Shown here: piece after piece, positions 1-5,352 of the stretch
Position numbering within the stretch: position 1 is the first letter of the stretch
How the letters are laid out: each line of letters begins with the position of its first letter
Source of the DNA: an uncultured Bacillota bacterium
Lineage (GTDB): Bacteria; Bacillota; Clostridia; Peptostreptococcales; Anaerovoracaceae
Reading direction: 5' to 3'
Length of the DNA: 5,352 bases
Assembly: GCA_902465215.1 (NCBI GenBank)
Contig: CABQMM010000110.1
Location: forward strand, 1 to 5,352
Program-made: the position numbers and the translations under genes
The notes under the pieces: generated by a model
What the model was told of the DNA's origin: nothing
Seen by the model: only the letters and a program-made list of their open reading frames with translations
The model's database searches: none

Positions 1-65
1 ATTGCGATATTCTGGTACCTTATTTAAGAATTTTTTTGGTACTTTTCTCTTTTTTGAAAACAGGT

Positions 66-71
66 TATGAT
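66..71 (+). promoter_or_regulatory. Possible -10 element (TATGAT) upstream of the transporter operon
   Basis: TATGAT differs from the TATAAT consensus at one position and lies about 55 nt upstream of the MFS start codon. The best spaced -35 candidate is the poor TTTTCT at 44-49 (16-nt spacer), and there is no TG extension, so this is a weak call. The region 1-65 is AT-rich with T-runs at 31-37 and 50-55, and GGTAC occurs twice (14-18 and 38-42). No coding region is supported in 1-126. A promoter is expected here because the first plus-strand gene starts at 127, but the upstream gene is not visible and read-through from the left cannot be excluded. Confidence 0.2.
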
Positions 72-80
72 TTGCTCACA

Positions 81-90
81 GTGTGCACAC
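81..90. promoter_or_regulatory. Perfect 10-bp palindrome GTGTGCACAC, candidate operator
   Basis: GTGTGCACAC is its own reverse complement and stands out as GC-richer than its AT-rich surroundings. The symmetry stops at the flanking bases (A80 does not pair with C91). It begins about 10 nt after the candidate -10 at 66-71, so it would overlap the start of transcription, and it ends 22 nt before the Shine-Dalgarno of the transporter gene. That is a usual place for a repressor operator. A 10-bp palindrome can arise by chance, and I recognise no specific regulator family from it. Confidence 0.25.
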
Positions 91-112
91 CAACTTATTT
101 TTAAATTTATTG

Positions 113-119
113 AAAGGAG
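113..119 (+). promoter_or_regulatory. Shine-Dalgarno AAAGGAG that sets the MFS start
   Basis: AAAGGAG ends 7 nt before the ATG at 127. An in-frame ATG at 67 has no comparable purine-rich site in front of it, so this site decides the start in favour of 127. Confidence 0.8.
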
Positions 120-126
120 ATCAATA

Positions 127-1455
127 ATGGGTATCACAACACATTACACTTTAGACACTGTCCCTTTAAGAAAATTTCATATTCGAATTTTATCTTACAC
201 AATAGGCGGTTCAATCACCGATGGCTATATCCTTGGCATGATACAGTTTGCGCTGGTTGCTTTCACAGCAGATATCGGAATGAACGCGACATGGCAAGGA
301 CTGATTACAAGTTCACCGCTCGCAGGAATTTTTATCGGCTGTCTTATCTTCGGCCCTCTTTCCGATAAGATCGGCCGGCAAAAAATATACTCGCTTGACT
401 TTATTGCAATCCTCATCCTTTCTATCTTGCAATTTTTTGTAAACACTGCGGGCTCTCTGTTCGTGTTAAGACTGTTGCTTGGTATATGTATCGGTGCGGA
501 ATATTCCATCGGTCCGGCCATCGTTGCTGAATTTGTTCCAAGCCGCATCAGAGGAAAATCTCTGGCGATCATGTGCATGGTATGGACGATAGGATATGTA
601 ATTGCAGCGTATGTGGGCGCATGGCTTCAAACCATGGGTCCGGAAAGCTGGCGCTGGATGCTCAGCAGCAGTGCAGTCATTGCGTTTATCGTTCTGCTTG
701 TCAGAATCGGCATGCCTGAAACCCCGCGTTGGCTGATATTGCACGGAAAGATTAAAGAAGCTGAAGAAGTTGTTCACTCTCACATCGGTGAAGACGTCGA
801 TTTGACCCCTACAATTGAAGAAATGCGCCAAAAAGAGACCGGCCGAAAAGTCAAATTCTCAGACTTATTCGCAAAAGGTCAGGCAAAAAAAACAATATTC
901 GCGGTTGTTGCCTACGGAGTAAATGTTCTCCCGATGTATGCAGTGCTCTCGTTCGTACCCGTTATTCTAAATGCACTCGGAATCGTGGATGCGAACACAT
1001 TCTACACTTTACTGTTAAACGGCATGTATGTATTGGCAGCTATCATAACGATGCTTGTTGTAGATAAGTTCCCAAGAAAAAAATTCACTGAATTCTTCAT
1101 GGTCGTAGCGACAATTCCGCTTTTGATTCTCGGATTTTGGGCAAATGCTCCGGTATGGGTCGTTGTGCTGTGCTTCGGAATCCATGTTATCGGTAATCAG
1201 GCTTTCGGAACCGTTACCGCTTACATTTATCCGACGGAATCATTCCCGACCGAATTGCGTACAACGGGGGCAGGCTTTTGTTCAGCGGTAAGCAGAATCT
1301 TCGCATGCTTCGGCACATTCGCGATGCCTATTATCATTGACACTTTAGGCATTGGCGTTGCACTGATCGGCATCGCAGTACTGCTTATCATCGGACTGAT
1401 CGTAACCATTGCATGGGCGCCTGAAACGACAAATGTAAGTATTGATGAAATATAG
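127..1455 (+). CDS. MFS transporter, sugar-porter/metabolite:H+ symporter type
   Basis: This is a 442-residue inner-membrane secondary transporter with about 12 predicted helices. It shows the family marks in order: D32-G-Y in helix 1; motif A between helices 2 and 3 at 76-86 (GPLSDKIGRQK, with D80, G83 and R84); the helix 4-5 pattern from R115 through E135 to R142-G143; PETPRWL at 197-203 after helix 6, typical of Pfam Sugar_tr/MFS_1 members; a hydrophilic central loop at about 204-260; a degenerate second motif A (VDKFPRKK); and a YPTE...LR motif before helix 11. The length is usual for the family. The start at 127 is chosen for its Shine-Dalgarno; the extension to 67 would add a Cys- and Arg-containing leader unlike family N-termini. 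The downstream M20 hydrolase begins 10 nt after the stop, so the two are almost surely co-transcribed. The cargo is probably a small organic acid, amino-acid conjugate or dipeptide handled by that enzyme, but this is inferred only from context. Arginine codons are mixed (AGA, CGC, CGA, CGG, CGT). Confidence 0.9.
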   Translation: MGITTHYTLDTVPLRKFHIRILSYTIGGSITDGYILGMIQFALVAFTADIGMNATWQGLITSSPLAGIFIGCLIFGPLSDKIGRQKIYSLDFIAILILSILQFFVNTAGSLFVLRLLLGICIGAEYSIGPAIVAEFVPSRIRGKSLAIMCMVWTIGYVIAAYVGAWLQTMGPESWRWMLSSSAVIAFIVLLVRIGMPETPRWLILHGKIKEAEEVVHSHIGEDVDLTPTIEEMRQKETGRKVKFSDLFAKGQAKKTIFAVVAYGVNVLPMYAVLSFVPVILNALGIVDANTFYTLLLNGMYVLAAIITMLVVDKFPRKKFTEFFMVVATIPLLILGFWANAPVWVVVLCFGIHVIGNQAFGTVTAYIYPTESFPTELRTTGAGFCSAVSRIFACFGTFAMPIIIDTLGIGVALIGIAVLLIIGLIVTIAWAPETTNVSIDEI

Positions 1456-1459
1456 GAGG
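1454..1459 (+). promoter_or_regulatory. Shine-Dalgarno AGGAGG overlapping the transporter stop
   Basis: AGGAGG shares two bases with the TAG stop (1453-1455) of the transporter and sits 6 nt before the ATG at 1466. It fixes the start of the M20 gene and suggests translational coupling of the pair. The in-frame upstream starts TTG 1442 and ATG 1445 lie before or within this site and would overlap the transporter's end. Confidence 0.85.
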
Positions 1460-1465
1460 AAAATC

Positions 1466-2635
1466 ATGAAAACATATAACGAATTACAGGATAAACTGAA
1501 CAAATACATTGAACAGCACAGAGAAGAAGTTACCGAAATCAATGATTATCTTGCAAATCATCCGGAACCATCCGGCTATGAGAAAAACAGTTCCGCAAAA
1601 ATCGTTGAGTTTTTAAGAGGAAAAGGATTTACCGTTGAATATCCTTTCTGCGGTTTTGACTACGCTTTCCACGCAGTTTACGGCGATCAGAAACACACAA
1701 GAAAAGCAGGTATTTTCTGTGAATACGACGCTCTTCCGGAAATCGGCCATGCCTGCGGTCATTGTTTGAGCGGATCGATCAGCCTTTTGGCAGCACTTGC
1801 TTTAATCGAACTGCAAGATGATCTCGACTGCGATATTCATATTTTCGGCTCTCCTCTTGAAGAAGTTTCCGGCTGCAAAATGAATTTTGCCGAAGAAGGT
1901 TATCTGGATGGCTTTGGTCTGGCAACTATGGTACATATGTATAACAAAAATATCATCGCACCTCAGCTTATCGCTCTGGATTCATACTTATATACCTTCC
2001 ACGGCAAGGTTGCACATGCGGCAGTAAATCCTTGGGACGGAATCAATGCTTTAAATGCCGTACAGCTCATGTTCCATGGCATGGATATGTTAAGGCAGCA
2101 TGTTCATCCTGAGGTAAGAATGCATGCAGTAATCAAAGAAGGCGGACTTGCAGCTAACATCGTGCCTGACAAGGCAACCGCGGAAGTTTATGTACGGGCA
2201 CCGAAATGGGCTGATGTTGTAGATGTTGTGAAAAAAGTAGATGGCTGTGCCGAGGGTGGCTGCAATGCTACCGGCGCTACCTGGGAAAAAGCCAGAACAG
2301 CAGAACCTTATTATGAAGTTAAGCCGAATGCAACCGGACATAAAGTTCTGGAGGATATCTATGAGGAACTGGGATTAACTGCGGTTCCAGACAAATCCGA
2401 GATTTTCGGTTCTACCGATGCCGGCAATGTAAGCTATGTATGCCCTACTTTCCATCCTTGCCTTCAGGTTGTTGATGAAGATGTTCTTATTCATACCAAG
2501 GCATTTGCCGACGCAATGACTACAGACAGAGCTCACAAAGTTCTTGTAACAGGAGCTAAGATTATCGGTTACCAAATTGCAAAGACTTTCTCCGATGAGA
2601 AAATCCTTGAAGCGACACTCAAAGATAATCAATAG
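1466..2635 (+). CDS. M20-family metallo-amidohydrolase / dipeptidase (PM20D2/ACY1L2-like)
   Basis: This is a 389-residue, probably cytoplasmic metallohydrolase of the M20 family that cleaves an amide or peptide bond. The catalytic domain has FCEYDALPEIGHACGH at 84-99 (expected metal ligands C97 and H99), the GSPLEE motif at 128-133 (E133 ligand, E132 probable base), H157 in MVHM, and a C-terminal GSTD-GN-VSY block at 315-324 followed by H330, the expected last ligand. The dimerisation/lid domain spans roughly 172-290, with H184 in GKVAHAA, GINALNA at 192-198, and EGGLAANIVPD followed by VRAP at 225-246. From memory, these blocks resemble the ACY1L2/PM20D2 branch (beta-alanyl-lysine dipeptidase in animals) and AbgB-type aminoacyl-aminobenzoate hydrolases more than succinyl-diaminopimelate desuccinylase. 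There is no signal peptide. One oddity is C100 where relatives usually have Asn (HACGHN). It is the second gene of the operon with the MFS transporter, which probably imports its substrate. The exact substrate is unknown: an N-acyl amino acid, dipeptide or aminobenzoyl-glutamate-like amide are all possible. Confidence 0.88.
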   Translation: MKTYNELQDKLNKYIEQHREEVTEINDYLANHPEPSGYEKNSSAKIVEFLRGKGFTVEYPFCGFDYAFHAVYGDQKHTRKAGIFCEYDALPEIGHACGHCLSGSISLLAALALIELQDDLDCDIHIFGSPLEEVSGCKMNFAEEGYLDGFGLATMVHMYNKNIIAPQLIALDSYLYTFHGKVAHAAVNPWDGINALNAVQLMFHGMDMLRQHVHPEVRMHAVIKEGGLAANIVPDKATAEVYVRAPKWADVVDVVKKVDGCAEGGCNATGATWEKARTAEPYYEVKPNATGHKVLEDIYEELGLTAVPDKSEIFGSTDAGNVSYVCPTFHPCLQVVDEDVLIHTKAFADAMTTDRAHKVLVTGAKIIGYQIAKTFSDEKILEATLKDNQ

Positions 2636-2671
2636 TTAATGAAATATAATAACTTCACAGCTGCAACGCTG

Positions 2672-2702
2672 AAAAAATGACTCCCTTTGGAGTCATTTTT
2701 TT
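2672..2702. terminator. Bidirectional intrinsic terminator between convergent operons
   Basis: The 8-bp stem ATGACTCC (2677-2684) / GGAGTCAT (2689-2696) has a CTTT loop. It is flanked by an A-run (2672-2676) and a T-run (2697-2702), which extend the pairing and supply a U-tract whichever strand is transcribed. It begins 36 nt after the M20 stop, so it ends the plus-strand operon and can also catch read-through from the etf operon. Confidence 0.88.
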
Positions 2703-2706
2703 ATAG

Positions 2707-2740
2707 GACAAGAAAGGAGCGGTCTCTTAGAGGCCGCTCC
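2707..2740 (-). terminator. Intrinsic terminator of the etf operon
   Basis: GGAGCGGTCTC (2716-2726) pairs with GAGGCCGCTCC (2730-2740) around a TTA loop, an 11-bp GC-rich stem with one G-T wobble. Read on the minus strand, the stem is followed by TTTCTTGT (2708-2715), a moderate U-tract. On the plus strand it is followed by CATACAAATC with no U-tract, so it is oriented for the minus-strand operon. It lies 45 nt after the etfA stop. Confidence 0.75.
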
Positions 2741-2785
2741 CATACAAATCAAATATTTGCTTATAATTCTCGAACTTCGCCGAAA

Positions 2786-4069
2786 TTATTTTGTTGTTGC
2801 GTCGTAAAGAGCTTCAGCGTTATCCCATTCTTTCATGATTTCAGGGATTACCTTGTAAAGGTCGCCTACGATAGCGTAGTCAGCAACTTCCATGATAGGA
2901 GCATCCGGATCCTTGTTGATCGCTACGATGCAGTTGGAAGTCTGCATACCAGCTAAGTGCTGAATAGCTCCGGAAATACCGCAAGCAAAGTAGATTTCAG
3001 GCTTAACAGTTGTACCTGTCTGGCCAACCTGGTGGGAGTGATCAATCCAGCCAGCGTCTACAGCTGCTCTGGAAGCACCTACAACACCGCCAACCTTATC
3101 AGCAAACTGCTTGATAAGTTCAAAACCGGAAGCATCACCAAGACCACGACCGCCGGAGCAGATGATCTTAGCATCTGTTAAGGAAACTAATTCCTTAGCG
3201 GACTTAACGATGTCTTTGATTTCGATTCTGATGTCAGAAGCCTTGATATCAGGTTTAACATTAACAACTTCACCCTTAGCGCCAACTTCTCTTTCCTGTT
3301 TCTGCATAACGCCAGGACGAACTGTGGACATCTGCGGTCTAGTCTTAGGGCAGATGATAGTAGCCATGAGGTTACCGCCGAATGCAGGACGAGTCTGCTT
3401 GATTCCTGTGGAAGGATCGTTAGGGTCTAATGTGGATGTATCTAATGTAGTGTTTGCTTTTGCAAATTCGATGTACTTGGAAACCTTAACATCAAGGTGA
3501 GTACAGTCAGCAGTAAGACCAGTGTTGCATCTTGCTGCGATACGAGGTGCGAAGTCACGACCGATGTGAGTTGCGCCGTAAAGAACGATTTCCGGCTTGT
3601 ATTCATCGATTAACTGCTTCATAACCTTAGTGTATCCATCAGTTGTGAAGTTTTCAAGTAACGGATCCTGAACCATGTAAACCTTTTCAGCACCGTATTC
3701 AAAACATTCCTGAGCAAGGTGGTCAATGTTGTTACCGATTAATACTGCACAGATCTGAGTGTCTTCGCTGATGTCTTTTGCTAATTTCTTACCTTCGCCA
3801 AGTAATTCAAGAGCTACGTTCTGGATCTTTCCATGTCTCTGTTCTGCAAATACCCAAATGTGCTTGTAAGCGGAAAGGTCAACCTTTTCAGCTTCAGGAG
3901 CAGCTTCGATAGCATCAAATTTACATTTTGCGATACAAGCGTTACAGTTTGTACATTTGCCTTCATCTACGACTGCAAGTCTGTCTACGATCTTAAGAGC
4001 GTCGAACGGGCAAGCCTTAGCGCAGAGGGAACAGCCTTTACATTTATCATTTATAATTTTAATTGCCAT
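2786..4069 (-). CDS. etfA: Electron transfer flavoprotein alpha subunit with N-terminal 2[4Fe-4S] ferredoxin domain
   Basis: This is a 427-residue cytoplasmic EtfA, longer than the usual 310-340. Residues 1-57 form a bacterial ferredoxin module with two CxxCxxCxxxC motifs: C10, C13, C16, C20 and C39, C42, C45, C49. The classic EtfA N-domain follows (about 68-240), with TRPAFGGN at 226-233. The C-terminal FAD domain (about 300-420) shows SGGRG at 305-309, ASR at 332-334, the VGQTGT block at 348-353, GISGAIQH at 364-371 and NKDPDAPI at 385-392. It binds FAD with EtfB and passes electrons to the acyl-CoA dehydrogenase encoded first in the operon; the iron-sulfur clusters probably relay electrons to ferredoxin. 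The fusion is known in CarE of the Acetobacterium caffeyl-CoA reductase and in related clostridial Etfs, where the complex bifurcates electrons. A Thr/Asp-rich stretch at about 203-222 looks longer than in standard EtfA. The start at 4069 follows AGGAGGAGG by 8 nt, and the gene lies 18 nt after etfB. All 12 Arg codons are AGA or CGT, suggesting high expression. Confidence 0.95.
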   Translation of the reverse strand: MAIKIINDKCKGCSLCAKACPFDALKIVDRLAVVDEGKCTNCNACIAKCKFDAIEAAPEAEKVDLSAYKHIWVFAEQRHGKIQNVALELLGEGKKLAKDISEDTQICAVLIGNNIDHLAQECFEYGAEKVYMVQDPLLENFTTDGYTKVMKQLIDEYKPEIVLYGATHIGRDFAPRIAARCNTGLTADCTHLDVKVSKYIEFAKANTTLDTSTLDPNDPSTGIKQTRPAFGGNLMATIICPKTRPQMSTVRPGVMQKQEREVGAKGEVVNVKPDIKASDIRIEIKDIVKSAKELVSLTDAKIICSGGRGLGDASGFELIKQFADKVGGVVGASRAAVDAGWIDHSHQVGQTGTTVKPEIYFACGISGAIQHLAGMQTSNCIVAINKDPDAPIMEVADYAIVGDLYKVIPEIMKEWDNAEALYDATTK

Positions 4070-4077
4070 TTTATCTT

Positions 4078-4086
4078 CCTCCTCCT
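4078..4086 (-). promoter_or_regulatory. Extended Shine-Dalgarno AGGAGGAGG of etfA
   Basis: On the minus strand, AGGAGGAGG lies 8 nt before the etfA ATG and immediately after the etfB stop (TAA, 4088-4090). This unusually long anti-SD match implies efficient initiation and supports the start at 4069. Confidence 0.8.
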
Positions 4087-4087
4087 A

Positions 4088-4894
4088 TTAGATGATATGC
4101 TTACCCTTAAGCTGAATCAGTAAGTTCTTAGCCTGCTCGTTTTCAGAGTCGCCTGCGATAACCTGGCCGGGAGCCTTAGGAGCAGGTGTGAATGATCTGA
4201 ATACGTTTGTCGGGGAAGCTTCAAGACCTACTTTAGTAAGGTCTACCTCGATATCTTTCGCGTTCCAGATTTTAATATCCTTTTCGCCGAAGATACCCTT
4301 CATGTTCATGTATCTAGGATCATTTAATTCCTTGATAGCAGTTAACATGCAAGGAGTTTTAATTGCGATTAATTCGTAACCGTCTTCAAGCTGTCTCTTA
4401 ACAGTGATGTCCTTAAGGTTGTCATCAATGTTGAATTCTTCAACGTATGTAACCTGTGGAAGATCTAATTTTTCAGCGATCTGCGGACCTACCTGAGCAG
4501 TATCTCCGTCGATAGCCTGACGACCTGCGAAGATTAAGTCTGCAGGGCCGTTTTCTTTTTCCCATTTCTTGATTGCAGCTTCAAGAGTGTTGGAAGTAGC
4601 CCATGTGTCGGAACCGCCAACTGCTCTGTCGGATACAAGGATACCTTCGTCAGCGCCTTTTGCGATACATTCAAAAAGAAGATCGGTTGCCTGAGGAGGT
4701 CCCATTGAGATAACTGTAACAGTTACGTCTTTATATTTGTCTTTTATTTTTAATGCTTCTTCGAGAGCGTTGTTGTCATCGTGGTTAAGGATTGATGGAA
4801 CACCGTCTCTGATTAATGTTCCTGTTTTAGGGTTAATTTTGATAACATTTGTATCAGGAACTTGCTTTGCGCATACGATAATCTTAAATGCCAT
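4088..4894 (-). CDS. etfB: Electron transfer flavoprotein beta subunit
   Basis: This is a 268-residue EtfB, of usual length, and the partner of the downstream EtfA. Family marks in order are: an N-terminal KIIVCAKQVPDT strand-loop at 4-15; SMGPPQA at 63-69; GADEGILVSDRA at 80-91 followed by GGSDTWATS at 93-101; GRQAIDGDTAQVGPQ at 124-138; and the EtfB signature around VKRQLEDGYE at 165-174 and on through the KELNDPRYMN stretch. The GDTAQVGP form of the nucleotide loop matches clostridial bifurcating Etfs as I recall them, where this subunit holds the second FAD and the NADH site. Mitochondrial-type EtfB has a DDxNQTG-like loop and binds AMP instead. A bifurcating role is therefore inferred, not proven. 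The start at 4894 is 6 nt after AGGAGGAG (4901-4908), and the gene begins 17 nt after the acyl-CoA dehydrogenase stop. Confidence 0.95.
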   Translation of the reverse strand: MAFKIIVCAKQVPDTNVIKINPKTGTLIRDGVPSILNHDDNNALEEALKIKDKYKDVTVTVISMGPPQATDLLFECIAKGADEGILVSDRAVGGSDTWATSNTLEAAIKKWEKENGPADLIFAGRQAIDGDTAQVGPQIAEKLDLPQVTYVEEFNIDDNLKDITVKRQLEDGYELIAIKTPCMLTAIKELNDPRYMNMKGIFGEKDIKIWNAKDIEVDLTKVGLEASPTNVFRSFTPAPKAPGQVIAGDSENEQAKNLLIQLKGKHII

Positions 4895-4900
4895 TTGTTT

Positions 4901-4908
4901 CTCCTCCT
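4901..4908 (-). promoter_or_regulatory. Shine-Dalgarno AGGAGGAG of etfB
   Basis: AGGAGGAG on the minus strand sits 6 nt before the etfB ATG, between the acyl-CoA dehydrogenase stop (4912-4914) and the start at 4894. It supports the chosen start and continuous translation along the operon. Confidence 0.8.
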
Positions 4909-4911
4909 ACC

Positions 4912-5352
4912 TTATTTCTTGAAAGTTCTGCCAGCGATTACCATTCTCTGAACTTCGGAAGTACCTTCGTAGATTTCAGTAATCTTAGCGTCTCTCATCA
5001 TTCTTTCAACCGGATAATCCTTAGTATATCCGTAACCGCCGTGGTACTGTACGCACTTAGTTGTTACAGCCATTGCAGTTTCAGCAGCATATAATTTAGC
5101 CATTGCAGCAGCTTCGCCGTAGTTGAGGTGTTTGTCCTTCATGTCAGCAGCTCTGTAAACTAAAAGTCTTGCAGCTTCGATTCTTGTCTTAAGGTCAGCC
5201 ATTTCGAACTGAAGAGCCTGGAACTGAGAAAGCTTCTTGCCGAACTGTTTTCTTGCCTGCATGTATTCAACTGTTACATCGAATGCACCCTGAGCAATAC
5301 CTAAAGCCTGGGAAGCGATACCGATACGGCCGCCGTCAAGTGTGCTCATAGC
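4912..5352 (-). CDS. Acyl-CoA dehydrogenase, C-terminal part (gene cut by window edge)
   Basis: Only the last 146 residues are visible, of an expected 380 or so. They cover the C-terminal helical domain of the acyl-CoA dehydrogenase family: [13 protein letters not shown] at the edge; the [21 protein letters not shown] block; [20 protein letters not shown], which lines the FAD/tetramer interface; and [16 protein letters not shown], whose Glu (codon 4966-4968) is the catalytic base position of short-chain enzymes such as butyryl-CoA dehydrogenase. Thus the active-site residue is present. The enzyme probably runs as an enoyl-CoA reductase with EtfBA (crotonyl-CoA to butyryl-CoA, or a caffeyl-/acrylyl-CoA type substrate). 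The chain-length pocket is in the missing N-terminal half, so the substrate cannot be assigned. The Met at 5347-5349 is internal, not the start, since the frame stays open to the edge and family alignment continues. It is the first visible gene of the operon; the promoter lies outside the window. Confidence 0.93.
   Translation of the reverse strand, partial: AMSTLDGGRIGIASQALGIAQGAFDVTVEYMQARKQFGKKLSQFQALQFEMADLKTRIEAARLLVYRAADMKDKHLNYGEAAAMAKLYAAETAMAVTTKCVQYHGGYGYTKDYPVERMMRDAKITEIYEGTSEVQRMVIAGRTFKK

Noticed and set aside
67..126. Longer N-terminus for the MFS transporter starting at ATG 67
   Set aside because: It lacks a Shine-Dalgarno, adds 20 residues unlike family N-termini, and would translate through the candidate leader and palindrome. 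The ATG at 127 has AAAGGAG at ideal distance.
1442..1465. Upstream TTG/ATG starts for the M20 gene
   Set aside because: They would overlap the transporter's end and read through the AGGAGG that clearly serves the ATG at 1466.
2687..2956. Plus-strand ORF starting inside the terminator region and running into etfA antisense
   Set aside because: It overlaps both hairpins and the etfA C-terminus, resembles no protein family, and is explained as a shadow of etfA.
3111..3500. 129-residue plus-strand ORF antisense to etfA
   Set aside because: It lies wholly within the conserved etfA FAD domain in the opposite strand, has no family features, and its openness follows from the biased codon use of etfA.
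5347..5349. ATG near the right edge as the start of a short 145-residue protein
   Set aside because: The frame stays open to the window edge, and the residues match the middle of a full-length acyl-CoA dehydrogenase, so this Met is internal and the gene is cut by the window.
127..5352. A single pathway linking the M20 product to the acyl-CoA dehydrogenase/Etf complex
   Set aside because: The two operons are convergent with separate terminators and different codon use. Nothing in the sequence ties the hydrolase product to a CoA thioester, and no CoA-transferase or ligase is visible.

Overview
The window looks like chromosomal DNA from an anaerobic, AT-leaning Firmicute (Clostridia or a relative). 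The grounds are strong AGGAGG-type ribosome binding sites, very tight gene packing, and an acyl-CoA dehydrogenase - EtfB - EtfA operon in which EtfA carries an N-terminal two-cluster ferredoxin domain. That arrangement is typical of strict anaerobes that couple enoyl-CoA reduction to ferredoxin by flavin-based electron bifurcation. No species can be named from the sequence alone.

The layout is two convergent transcription units. On the plus strand (about 1-2635), a short AT-rich leader containing a perfect 10-bp palindrome precedes a 12-helix MFS transporter (127-1455). A co-transcribed M20-family amidohydrolase/dipeptidase (1466-2635) follows, and its Shine-Dalgarno overlaps the transporter's stop codon. 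Together they look like an uptake-and-hydrolysis pair for an amide- or peptide-type substrate that the sequence does not identify.

On the minus strand, reading from the right edge leftward, come the C-terminal 146 residues of an acyl-CoA dehydrogenase (4912-5352, cut by the window), etfB (4088-4894) and ferredoxin-fused etfA (2786-4069). Gaps are 17-18 nt and each gene has its own AGGAGG-type site. This is the gene order of the caffeyl-CoA reductase carCDE operon of Acetobacterium. The predicted complex takes electrons from NADH and sends them to an enoyl-CoA (crotonyl-CoA or a relative) and to ferredoxin. The true acyl-CoA substrate cannot be read from the visible part.

The 150-nt convergent intergenic region (2636-2785) holds two hairpins. 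One is an A/T-flanked hairpin able to terminate in both directions; the other is a GC-rich hairpin whose U-tract serves the etf operon. There is no RNA gene, mobile element, CRISPR array or sign of recent transfer. The region is well-organised metabolic DNA, and I do not see a convincing new system in it. The best leads are the ferredoxin-fused Etf complex and the unknown substrate of the transporter/M20 pair.
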